The notes below the pieces were generated by a model. It was not told the origin of the DNA and ran no database searches. It saw nothing but the letters and a program-made list of their open reading frames with translations. A DNA stretch of 64,000 bases from Neodontobutis hainanensis (lineage: Eukaryota > Chordata > Actinopteri > Gobiiformes > Odontobutidae). Shown here piece by piece: positions 45,403 through 55,429 of the stretch. Location: NCBI GenBank assembly GCA_024349245.1, contig JALDNG010000093.1, positions 17,501 through 81,500 on the forward strand. Reading direction: 5' to 3'. Position numbers and translations under genes: made by a program. Numbering within the stretch: position 1 is the first letter of the stretch; each line of letters starts with the position of its first letter.

Positions 45403-45879
45403 CTGCAGGTAACAAAGAGACAAACCAAAGTCAGTGAATGAAATAGACTGACAATGATGCTAACGTAACATGCTGTAGAGGTGTATATGTAGAAACACTA
45501 AAGCTCCTGTCACACTGTAATCGTTTTGCAATCATCAGTGAGCAACTATGAACCAGCTACATTCAGTCCAAGTCTTGTTTCCCCATGTAGAGATAAGTTA
45601 CAGGTCAGCTCAGTTGGGCTCAGTTTGGTTGAGGTAACCCCTGAACAGCTGTGTTTCCACTCGGCTGGCTCCAGAAGAGCAGTGTCTGCTACAGAAACAA
45701 TAATAACACAGAAGGGCCAGGGTTGTATTTCTATATGACATACAGTATAAATCGTATTTGAAGCAGACTTTTAGAAACTTAAATGCGAGAGAATAAATCC
45801 AGCAACAGGCTGGAGGTACATAGGCTGTAGTAAATATTAAACTATTTCTGTTTATTCTCACACTATAATAGTAATAATA

Positions 45880-46131
45880 ATCTTTTTTTTATATAAAGCA
45901 CCGTTCCGCCTACTGAAGTAGGCACTCAAAGCACTTTACATACATTAAGCTATTTACCAGTGTTACAGAACTTCACTAGAGGTAGGTTAAGTGTCTTGCT
46001 CAAGGACACAACGACAGTATGCAGGAGAGAGCAGGATGTTATGATGTTTTTGGATGTTTGGGGCAGGGATCGATCTGTCCACCCACCGGTCGAAGGACGG
46101 CCGCTCTACCCACTGCACTACCGCCGCCCAC
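45880..46131 (-). mobile_element. SINE family 1 copy in ca10 intron 1
   Basis: The minus-strand head begins GTGGGCGGCGGTAGTGCAGT, with a B-box-like AGATCGATCCCTG. The body has GTGTCCTTGAGCAAGACACT, and the tail has AAAGTGCTTTGAGTGCCTAC and a TATAT stretch. It begins about 480 bp upstream of ca10 exon 2 on the transcribed strand. Confidence 0.7.
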
Positions 46132-47481
46132 TAGCCTGACTTTGTTTTAAACCAGCAACAGCTATTGATAACAAACACTAGCATTGTTTTTGGGGAGAAG
46201 TACATTTAGCATGTTTTCAATTGGAATAAGACATGTATCACAAGAACAAGTAATTTAGTTAAAAACATTTTACAACAATTTAAAGAAATCCCAACTTTCT
46301 TCTCACTTGAAGGCCCTATGGAAGCCCTGCAATGACCTACTGTTGTCACAAACACAGCGGAAATTACAGATATTCAGAAAATGGTCAGAATTTACTGTAA
46401 AAATTAAATACAAAATCTATTTATTGACGTGCACATTAACGTCCCATGGTAAGAATGTATGTTCAAACATAAACACAATTAGATTCCTCTTCCAGCAAAC
46501 CATTAGTGTTATTTAAATTTTACATTATTATTAAATGATCCACAAACATTAAAAGAACACATTTAGAAGAGAATGTAGGTTCAGAATATAGAGCACTGTT
46601 TAGTCACAATCTGAATGCAAACTATTAAAAGAATAGGTCACATCTTTTTTAGACAACTTAAGAAGTTAAATTAACATGCAAATTTCCTCATTAGAAAAAA
46701 TAAATAAATAAAACTGTAATACGTTTGCCTAAAGCTGCTAGCCAATTATGCAGTGTTTAAGGAAAATATTAGTTTGCCATGTTGGTTTGTGGAACATTAA
46801 AGCTACAATAATAGCATGCTAAAATACTTAGAAATGCAATCTAACTTGTTAACATTAGCTTACATTGTGTTAGCTGGCCAGTTGCTAAATGTGCTAGACA
46901 AAAGATTTTATGAAACATACCAAAACGTCCTCGTGGGATAATTATTTCTGCCACTTACTGCCACTGTACTGTCTTTTTAAAGTCACTTACACTTTACACG
47001 TCTCTCTCTTTTTTTTAACTACTCTCCTGTTGTTTCTACCTCAGTGATGGCTCTACCCCTCCAGCGTCTAATTTCTTTAAATATTAGAATATAATTTTAT
47101 ATTTTATAATTATTTCTCCATCTAAAGATCAACCAGAACTAAACTAAGACAGTGAAGACCTAGACCAGGATGAATTTCAGATTAAACCAAGAATAAACTT
47201 AAACTAAGTTTAGTCCTGTAAAACCCCTGACTGTACCAGGCTCAGGGTTAGTGAAAAGACATGAAAAATGGCAGAGGATACCATCTCCAGTGTTGAAAAG
47301 ATAAAATGCCTTTTTTCTTTTTGTCTGACTGATTAGATCATTTTCCAAAAATATATTAAACATTACAATCAAACAATGATCTTCATCTTCTTTGATTATA
47401 TTGTCTGATAACATTTTGGGAAATGACAAAAATATGTGCTGTTCATCCTCTTCAGTATTTGAGTGGTCTTTTAACCAAATC

Positions 47482-47611
47482 ATTTTTTACTCTTACTCGA
47501 GTAATTTATTGGATGGACTACTTTTTACTTCTACTTGAGTAAAATAATTTTGAAGTAATGCTACTCTTACTTGAGTACAATTTTAGGCCACTCAACCCAC
47601 CTCTGTTTGTA
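47482..47611 (-). mobile_element. hAT-type terminal fragment
   Basis: Repeated TTACTTGAGTA/ACTCGAGTAA words lead to a right end CCACTCAACCCACCTCTG. The complement starts CAGAGGTGGG, a known hAT-like terminus in fish. The other end is missing. Confidence 0.5.
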
Positions 47612-49195
47612 TTCTACTTATTTTAGTTTGGACCAAAACTAGGTAGACCAGATTTTCAAAACTCTAAACTGGGATACTTTAATTTTATATACACAAATCA
47701 AAGGACAGCACCTTAATGCAAATGTATTAATAAATGCACAAAATCAATATACCACCATTAAAAAAAACTAAAATCAATGAACTGATTGCACTGAGTAACA
47801 TTTTCTTATTTTTTTCCTCAGTACAAACATGTGCTTTCCTAAAAGCAAACTTTTGGCTGAAGACTGAAACAGGGAAAGCTGGAGAAGGCACGCTTTAGCA
47901 ATAGCCTCGCGCTTATACGTAAATGAACCAATTAGTGTTGAGTTATAGACATGTGGAACACTGTTGATCTTTTCCAATTGGTTAATATTGCCGTAACCAT
48001 GGCAACTCTTTGCTTGACACACAGACAGTGAACTGACAAATGAGTTACAAGCAAAGTGCACTGCTTTGGCTTTATTACTGGCATTGATGGTAAAAAATGT
48101 ATAATAGATGGGCCAATTGGGACAGAAAAACATATTTTTTGTTTTTACAAATATCCCCAGATAAAAACAAAGGGCAGGGGGCTTAAAAACAGGCCTGTCC
48201 CGGCTAAAACAGGACATATGGTCACCCTATCCAAAACAGAAATCAATGTCTCTAGGTTGCTATTTCAATTAGCTCCTGTTAGCTAAGTGTTAACACTGGA
48301 CCAGATGACACAACAGACAGAGTTTTTCTACAAAGACACACTAGATGGCGCTGTCAGATGTGAGTGTCTGGATATGGGCTCAGGCTGAATGTTGTAGTGG
48401 TTTGTATCTTCGTAGTTACTACCAGCTTTTACAAAGATAACAAAGACAGCTACGTCAACAAAAAAAGTCTCATGGCTGAGACCAAAATTATGAATGTCCA
48501 CAAGAGTTAAGTTGACACACCACCAGCCCTAGCAGCCTTCTCCTTCTGTGTGTGTAGTCTTGTCTGTCTCCATCAGTTCACCTTCCTCCCTAATGAGTAG
48601 TGTTTTCTAACCTCCCGTTGAGTTGTTGCTGCTCGATTTCCATATGATTATAAAAACCTGACTATCAGCGGTCCCATTAGTCACAGACAGGACCTGGCAG
48701 CTCGAGCTGACGAGGAGGAAGTCACAGCGCAGTGGGAACGTGTGGTTGGCACTCACTGTCAGCGCTCGGCTCTGCTGTTCGGGCTATTTGACATACTGAC
48801 AGGGATGCCATAGGCCTATTTATACCCAGACTGTCAGGAGCTAGTCCCCGCTGCTTTGAGATGCATTACAGTAGATTAGGATTATGCATAATGTGTGATT
48901 CTGGCTGCCCCCTACCATGTCCTGTTTTTAGTCCGGTTTACGGACTGCTTTGTGGAACAGTTCTACATCATGGAAGCAAGCCATTACTTTGGTCTCAGTC
49001 TTGGACATAGAGGAGTGCAGGAATCACAGCAAGTTTATTTGTACCATTAACTGAAATGGCTAGCATTGTGAGCTGATTAGCACCGTCTAAGTCAGTAGTG
49101 GGAAAACTGAGGCCCGGTTGGTCATTTCCACTCTTGGGAAGGCTAAATGTTACATTATGATTTCGTCACCAATTTACAGCACTTTTCCTCTTTAA

Positions 49196-49506
49196 GCTCG
49201 TCTGTTAGAGAGCGGTTGTCCTATAACTGTAGGGTTGGGAGTTCAATTCCTTCTCTTCCCAGTTCATACTGTAATTGTCTCCCTGGGCAAGGCACTCCAC
49301 CCACCTTTCCTCCAGTGTCTGTGATACTGGTGTATGAATGTGTGAGAATGTTTGGGGGTCAGACTATTCGTAGGCACTAAATGGCTGCCATGTCTCACAC
49401 CACCAGTGTGTGACTGTGGAGTGAATAAATAATGGACTCTGTAAAGTGCTTTGAGAGCCTTGAAAAGCTCTTTATAAATCCAGTCTATTATTATTATTGT
49501 TATTAC
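49196..49506 (+). mobile_element. SINE family 1 copy (plus strand)
   Basis: The head reads TTAGAGAGCGGTTGTCC and GGGAGTTCAATTCC (B-box), then CCCTGGGCAAGGCACTCCAC, CCTCCAGTGTCTGTGATACT, and a tail GTAAAGTGCTTTGAGAGCCT ending in an ATT repeat. It is in the opposite orientation to the copy at 45.88 kb. Confidence 0.72.
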
Positions 49507-49681
49507 TTGGAATTCACACTTGAAAAGAATCATGCCAGAGTTCACCACACAACACTGCAAAATCTCTAGGGTTAAAAATGCCATGAATAACCTTTCATCA
49601 CACAAGCGACAATAATAACTTTTATTAAAATGTCACTAAGATTTTATAACAACACTTATTAAGCATCCTAAAGTTATAAGA

Positions 49682-50070
49682 AGAAGAAGAAGAAGTTTTA
49701 TTTATATAGTGCCTTTCCGTAGCTCAAGGTCGATTTACATTTCACAAATACAGTACAAACACTTACATATACATCTATATTTACACATATATCACATAAG
49801 ACAAATAGTTGCAATTACCCAAAATGCTTGTTGAATAGATATGTTTTTAACTGGGACTTAAATGCACCCACAGATGAGATGTTTCGTAGAGTAAGAGGCA
49901 ACGCGTTCCATAGTTGAGGAGCATTTAGACTAAATGACCTTCCACCAGCAGTAGACAGACGGAAACGAGGGATGGATAACAGACCGAGTTCAGCTGATCT
50001 AAGGGACCGGACAGGACAGTAAGGGGAGAGTAGGTCAGACAGATATTAGGGAGCAAGACCATTTAATGCT
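49682..50070 (+). repeat. Dispersed teleost-type repeat
   Basis: It begins with a GAA repeat and TTTTATTTATATAGTGCCTT. Further on it has TTTAACTGGGACTTAAATGC, AACGCGTTCCATAGTTGAGG, and TGATCTAAGGGACCGGACAG. This text is typical of an interspersed repeat with a genic-looking but non-coding sequence. I cannot assign a family. Confidence 0.45.
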
Positions 50071-50225
50071 TGAACGTAAGAAGCAAACATTGTATAAACA
50101 TTGTTATCAATGTAGACTTGAATAATATAATAATTGACATATATGTGTATAAATAATATTTATGTAACAATATCATCCATATTATTATACAGCATAAATA
50201 TCTCCATAGCTAAGTTATTTGCTTT

Positions 50226-51645
50226 CATACAGTTGTGCTCATAAGTTTACAAACCCTGGCAGAATTTGTCATTTTTTTACCTTTTTTGAGAGAATATGAA
50301 TGATGAAAAACTTTTCTTTTATTCATAGTTAGTGGTTGTGTGAAGCCATTTACTGTTAAACAATTATGTTTACTATTTTTAAATCATAATGACAACAGAA
50401 ACTACCCAAATGACCCTGATAAAAAGTTTACATACACCAGTTCTTAATACTGTGTTTTAATACCTTTAACATTGTTGACAGCTTAAAGTCTTTTGTGGTA
50501 GTTGTGGATGAGGCTCTGTATTTTCTCAGATGGTAAAGCTGCACATTCTTTTTGGCAAAAAGCCTCCAGTTCCTGTAAATTCTTAGTCTGTCTTGCCTGA
50601 ACAGCATGTTTGAGACCTCTCCAGAGTGGCTCAATGATACTGAGGTCAGGAGACTGAGGCCAGTCCAGAACCTTTACTTTATTCTGCTGTAGCCAATAAC
50701 AGGTCGACTTGGTCTTTCGGTTTGGATTGTTGCCATGTTGGAACGTCCAAGTATGTCCCATGCGCAGCTTCTGGGCTGATGAGTTAAATTTTTTCTCCAG
50801 TATTTTCTGATAACATGCTGCATTCATCTTGCCATCAAGTTTTCTGTGCCTTTGTATCTCACACATGCCCAAAAACATCAGCAATCCACCACCATGTTTC
50901 AAGGCACGGTGTAACTTTCATCGAAAGGCCTTGTTGACTTCTCTCCAAATGTAACGTTTATGCCAGAAAGTTCAATTTTGATCTCATCAGTTCAAACAAC
51001 TTTTTTCCAGAAGTTTTGAGCTTTGTCTCTGTCCTGTTTGGAATATTGAAAGTGGGATGCTTTGTGGTATTTGTGTAGTAATGGCTTTCTTCTGGCAACT
51101 CAAACATGAAGCCACTTTTTCTTCAAGTGCCTCCTTATTGTGCATCTTGAAACAGCTACACCACTGTTTCAGAGAGTCCTGTATTTCAGCTAAAGTTATT
51201 TGTGGGATTCTCTTTGTATCCCAAACAATTTCCTGGTAGTTGTTGCTGAAATTTTTTTTTTTGGTCTACCTGACTTTGTTTTGGATTCAACAAAATCACT
51301 CATTTTGAATACTGCTAGCATTATCAATTCCTTGGATATCTTTTTAAATCCCTTTCCCCTTTTATACAGTTCAATTACCTCTTTTCTTTTTACTTTTTAC
51401 CTCATTTCCCACAGATCCTTTGAAAATTCTTTTGTTGACTCAGAAAACAGAAACATCAGTGGATGAGAGATGCAAGGGTCTGTCAGGAGCCCAGAAACTC
51501 ACTGACCTGTTATACACACATATTCATTACAAGCAAACAGATCACAGCTGAGGATAGTTACCTTTAAGCCATTCAAACCTGTTTGTGTCACTTGTGTGCA
51601 TTTTATCAGACTAAAATCACCAGGGTATGTACATTTGGGTAGTTT
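50226..51645 (-). mobile_element. Tc1-like DNA transposon, family B, minus-strand copy
   Basis: The left end reads GTGCTCATAAGTTTACAAAC, a terminal repeat common in teleost Tc1-like elements. An internal repeat with GACCCTGATAAAAAGTTTAC occurs near 50415. The right end has the inverse of the internal repeat (CAGGGTATGTACATTTGGGT) but then ends at about 51645 without the outer terminus. The transposase lies on the minus strand. Confidence 0.85.
50480..51315 (-). pseudogene. Tc1-like transposase, family B (broken)
   Basis: On the minus strand a start near 51305 reads MSDFVESKTKSGRPKK, followed by stops and frameshifts. Later it reads KHGGGLLMF, KLDGKMNAACYQKILE, the H-T-W-T-F-Q-H-G-N-N segment corresponding to the second catalytic box, and WPQSPDLSIIEPLWRGLK with the final catalytic box. 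The second box has QHGNNP where active Tc1 proteins have QxDN-x-P, so the catalytic Asp appears replaced. The element is inactive. Confidence 0.82.
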
Positions 51646-51820
51646 CTGTCGCTACATTGCAGCTAAATGGATGACAACTGCTTATCTGCTTAAATGAGAT
51701 AAGTGTATTAATATGTTTGTTTGTTTTATAACAATAAACAAACATCCAATTGCTTCCGTCTGACCTAACTTCCTGTTCCTCTAACATGGTTCAGCCAATG
51801 TGTGCGCTCCACAGGATCAT

Positions 51821-51855
51821 AAATAATAATAATTATTATTATTATTATTATTAAT
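51821..51855. repeat. AAT/ATT palindromic simple repeat
   Basis: AAT triplets switch to ATT triplets near 51832, giving a self-complementary stretch. Confidence 0.9.
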
Positions 51856-53701
51856 TGTAACATTTGGATTGTAAAAGCAAGGGATAAGGAACATAAATGT
51901 AGTTTATTTTACAAAAATATTAATTTTGTTTACATTTTGAAGGCTACGGTTACAATTCCATTTTCATTTATGTTTTTTGCTTACGTTTTGGCTTCTACGT
52001 TTATGATTTCCATTCCTTTCTTTGGTTTATTATTGTGGCCCAGTATTGACGATATAACTGTAGAACACACGGCTGTAAATGGCTGCAAAAAAATTAAACA
52101 AGTTCCACTAAAGTTATGTAATGATAATGTTTACGTTAACATAATACTTCCTGTAACCATTTCAAAATAAAGGCCGTCTCATTTTAGAACGGCAGTACAC
52201 ACTTTATTTTGGCAGAGCCAGAAAAGGACAGCGCATTAGAGCTGCACAGATGAGCTGAACTCACTAAAAACACTGCACGACTACAGCAGCTCTTACACAG
52301 TCTGTTGGAGAAGAATGGGGTGGACAACCTTCTTGTTATGTGGTGGCGCTTAAAAGAAATCTAGTTCATCAGTGTGCCACTATCAATAAATGACATGTGA
52401 CCAGGTGCATGTGCAACTGGAGAAAGGCTGCATTGCTAACTGGCATTAAAAATATTTTTAGACGAATTACAATAATAATTGGAGGCCCAGTGTACAACAA
52501 CAGAATAGTTTAATGTTTAACCTAAACATTAAAATACAATCATTTAATATTAAGGCCTAATGCAATAGCCAAATTGTAAAAGAGATTCCATTTAAATGTG
52601 ACAGAAGAAGGAGACGAGATGCTCCTGCAGGTCAACTGTAAGTGTATGACTTAGTCACACATATGAAAGCCTCACTGCGGGACATGTTGACGGAGGACAT
52701 ATCCTCAATTATCAAAGGTAGGCCTATGTATGGCAAAAAGCTGGGTTTACGACCATTTTCACCCAAACTTTGGCATTTATCAATATAAACATGGGCGTAT
52801 GGTTCCCACACCAGGTCAGCTGCTGGCGTACAAGATTGAAGACAGTTCCGAGCAGCATTATTTAGAACAGACAATGCATTGTCACGTTAATAATATTCCA
52901 TATTACAGTCCTCTGTAACGATTGCTGTAATTCAAACACTTTTAGAGCCATGTCCAGCGTAATCTTTTGTGTTATAGGCAATCTCTTTGTCTTTTATTGC
53001 TCCAGTTCAAAGTAAAAAAACATCAACTTGGGGACAGATAAATTTAATCTTTCAATTTAAAGCGCTGCGGGCATTTACTGTCCTGATCCAACGTTTGCTC
53101 AAACAGAACAATAACAATGGACAGAGGTCCATGTCCAACACATCCCGGTTTGTCTCGCTAAGTCCCTCAAAGACACCGGGTTTCGCCGAGGCTGGCATTG
53201 TTTGCATGTAGGCTAAAGCTATAAGAGTAGCCATATATGAATCGTATTGCAGACAGTTCCCGCTGCGTAGAGCTCGGTCTGGGACAGTTAAGGGCCCTGG
53301 TCCATGACTCACCATCTTTGCCTTAAAATAGATGTCACTATAGTATATTTAAAAAAAATGTTAGTTTACACATGAAATATGTATCCTACATGGGATTTCT
53401 GAAACTGTACGCACAGTTTCTTTAATCCCATGCACGCTCTGCCTACTGTCAATTTTACAAACAGATCTGCTCTTGTTTTTAGGCAACTCTGATAAATGAA
53501 GGCCACTGAGTAGTTTCCTTGTTTTCACTTGGGATTTTGAGATGGTAGCCTACTTCTGCCTGCGTGCCAACCCTGGCACAAGTGCCTAAGGTTGCCGGCC
53601 CCTGGAGTAGATAAACTCTGTCTGTACAAGTGGCATAAACAGAATATACTTATTTTGTTGTTTGTAGACATGTATTTAATTTTTGTAAAGTAGTTATGTT
53701 C

Positions 53702-53746
53702 TGTGTATTAATTGAATGTGTATTAATTGAATGTGTATTAATTGAA
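53702..53746. repeat. Tandem repeat, 3 x 15 bp
   Basis: Three identical units TGTGTATTAATTGAA lie directly upstream of the SINE head at 53750. Confidence 0.95.
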
Positions 53747-53749
53747 TGG

Positions 53750-54139
53750 TGCATGTGGCTGAGTGGTTGGCACTCCTGCTTTAAAGCAAGAAGGTTGTGA
53801 GTTCAAAACCCGGTCGACTCAAACATTCTCGGCCGACTTCGGTCTTTCTGTGAGGAGTCTGCATGTCCTCCACGTTTTACCGTGGGTTCTCTCCGGGTAC
53901 TCCAGCTTCCTCCCACCGTCCAAAGACATGCATGTACAGGTTAATCGGCAACTCTAAAGTGTCCCTAGTGACTGAATGTGAGAGTGAATGGTTGTCTGTC
54001 AGTGTTTGTCTCTAAATGTCAGCCCTGCGACTAACTGGCCACTGTCCAGGGTGTACCCCGCCTCAGGCCCAAAGCTGCTGGGATAGGCTCCAGTCACCTG
54101 TGACCCCTAACGGGACAAAGCGGTAGAAAATGAATGAAT
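53750..54139 (+). mobile_element. SINE family 2, full-length copy (plus strand, ca10 intron 1)
   Basis: The tRNA-like head has an A-box TGGCTGAGTGG at 53756-53766 and a B-box GTTCAAAAC at 53801-53809, with an intact acceptor-like start. The body shares GAGGAGTCTGCATGTCCTCC, AGACATGCATGTACAGGTTA and CAGGGTGTACCCCGCCTCAG with the copy at 19.2 kb. It ends GGTAGAAAATGAATGAATT. Three 15-bp tandem repeats lie directly upstream. Confidence 0.77.
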
Positions 54140-54620
54140 TGTTAAATACCTTTATTTTAAAACTGGACAAATATTAATATTGAAATATCGATATCGACCA
54201 ATAAAGAAAAACATAGTTATAAATGAAATTTCTGTAATGCCTAGCTCTATGTTGTACTCAAGACCACAGTGAGTGAGACCAGGAACAGTGTGTATCAAGA
54301 CTAAGACAAGACTTTTATGGCTCCAGACCAAGTCAGGACCAGATCCAGAGCACGACACACTGTGAGATACACGAGAACAGTTAATCGAATCTAATCAGTC
54401 TGGCCACCGTTGGGACAGATTCAAATAGTGCCCCATAGTAACATTCTGCTCTCACTTGTGTCTTGTTCTCCTTTAGTGTGGTTTTGACTTCTCCACCTTC
54501 ACCAAGTCCCAACCCCGGCCTCCCTTTGCACTTTACATTTCAACACTGCACTGACTCCAAGCCTGTTGAACCACGAGCCATACTTTGTCCCTTTTTCCAC
54601 CTTGTTTCCTCGGCTCTTAC

Positions 54621-54681
54621 CTGACGTCGTGCAGACAAAGTACGCGTGGAAAAGGACTGCTAAATCCCAAACGACGTGCAT
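54621..54681 (-). CDS. ca10: Carbonic anhydrase-related protein 10, coding part of exon 1 (start codon and signal peptide)
   Basis: Reading the minus strand from the ATG at 54681-54679 gives 20 codons beginning MHVVWDLAVLFHAYF and ending VCTTS, plus one base (G) of the next codon. A consensus donor (cag|gtaaga) follows at 54620. The peptide is a hydrophobic signal sequence with the same length and spacing as the start of vertebrate CA10 (M-x-[IV]-V-W-[ED], then a Phe/Leu-rich core and VC). The codon is completed by GT at the start of the exon at 45402, which restores the reading frame. CA10 is a secreted carbonic anhydrase-like protein of neurons that lacks enzymatic activity and binds neurexins; that is family knowledge. 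The frame is also open upstream to another ATG at 54759. I chose the inner ATG because it matches CA10, has A at -3, and starts the signal peptide directly. Which fish paralogue this is remains open. Confidence 0.88.
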
Positions 54682-55110
54682 TCTTCGTTTCAGTTCCTGC
54701 TCATGTCGCTGAAGCTGCGGCGGGCTCGCACTTGTGGACCACACGGACAAACTTTGCACATTTTCCCCTCTCCTCCTTCAGCTCGCTGTCCGTCTCTTCT
54801 GGTGCTCTGCAGGGTCCGCGTTCAAGGTTCTACGTACTGTTTTCGCTCTTCCCTTTGGTTTTTACGCCACATGTCCGTCTTTTGCGGTTGAGTTACGCGT
54901 CTGTGTTACTTCAGAGAGCGCGGAGGAGAGGAGGGAGATGGGTCCGTGGTGCATCTTCTGCGGAGCAAGTGAAGAACTGTGGCGTGTACCGTCCCCGATC
55001 AGAGCATCAGGAAACTCCAGTGACGCACGGCGCACGCAACAAACCCCCGACTCACAGCTTGGCCCAGCCCCGAGCAGAATACACTTCATACAGCATGGAT
55101 TATGAAGGCA
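54682..55110 (-). promoter_or_regulatory. ca10: CpG-rich 5' UTR and probable promoter region of ca10
   Basis: The stretch immediately upstream of the ca10 start codon is clearly richer in G, C and CpG than the AT-rich DNA on either side; CpGs recur every 10-20 bp from about 54610 to 55060. A CpG-rich island around the first exon is usual for vertebrate developmental and neuronal genes. No convincing TATA box is visible, and the transcription start cannot be placed from sequence alone. Long open frames occur on both strands here, but they are expected in GC-rich DNA and are not called as genes. Confidence 0.45.
54690..54704 (-). promoter_or_regulatory. Upstream mini-ORF in the ca10 leader
   Basis: On the minus strand an ATG at 54704 opens a five-codon frame (Met, Ser, Arg, Asn, stop). 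It ends 8 nt before the ca10 start codon and is in a different frame from it. If the leader includes this stretch, it could reduce or regulate initiation at the main ATG. This is inference; nothing shows that it is translated. Confidence 0.35.
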
Positions 55111-55347
55111 TTTCCCCACAGTCATCCCTTACTACATACACCTTTGCTTTATTCGTGTGTTACGCGAACAAACACAATTGTTTTCAGAAATATCTAAAGA
55201 GTTCTGTTCAAACATAAAGTAACACTGTCCTCTCAGAAAGGCCTAAATATATCCCAGTGACACACATGTATTTGTTAATGAGCTGTCAGACGTGCATAGT
55301 ATGGATGTGGTCACGACAGATGCGCCTTTGGGTTCAGACGGACTCAC

Positions 55348-55429
55348 CTTGAGCTGTGGGTCTGGTGCGACCTCTAGCGTTGTCCTGCAGGAGTTACAGT
55401 CACTATTGCCACAGGCTACTGCCTCGACT
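55348..55429 (-). other. Possible unrecognised exon or 5' leader exon upstream of ca10
   Basis: The minus strand shows a pyrimidine-rich acceptor (ttttccttgttttgacttcag), an 82-bp open stretch and a perfect consensus donor (aag|gtgagt at 55347). One frame reads VEAVACGNSDCNSC and continues to APDPQLK, with four cysteines. I do not recognise it. It lies on the ca10 strand, about 670 bp upstream of the start codon. It could be a spliced leader exon, an exon of another gene, or chance. Only the splice-site quality supports it. Confidence 0.25.

Larger units (their letters stand above)
45403..54620 (-). other. ca10: Intron 1 of ca10
   Basis: This 9.2-kb interval lies between the donor of exon 1 and the acceptor of exon 2. 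It holds two copies of one tRNA-headed SINE family, one copy of a second SINE family, a hAT relic at 47.5 kb, a dispersed repeat at 49.7 kb, a Tc1-like element at 50.2-51.6 kb and AAT/ATT simple repeats. No further open frame with splice sites or a recognisable domain was seen. The remaining DNA (about 46.1-47.5, 47.6-49.2 and 51.7-53.7 kb) is AT-rich and shows no clear feature. Confidence 0.85.

Noticed and set aside
49085..49125. hAT-like edge GTGGGAAAACTGAGGCCCGG
   Set aside because: It is a single short edge with no partner terminus, and not enough for a call.
53560..53612. hAT-like edge GTTGCCGGCCCCTG
   Set aside because: It is a short single-sided match without a second terminus.
54585..55217. 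210-codon plus-strand frame opposite ca10 exon 1
   Set aside because: It is the antisense of the CpG-rich leader and exon 1. No homology was recognised, and long frames are expected in such DNA.
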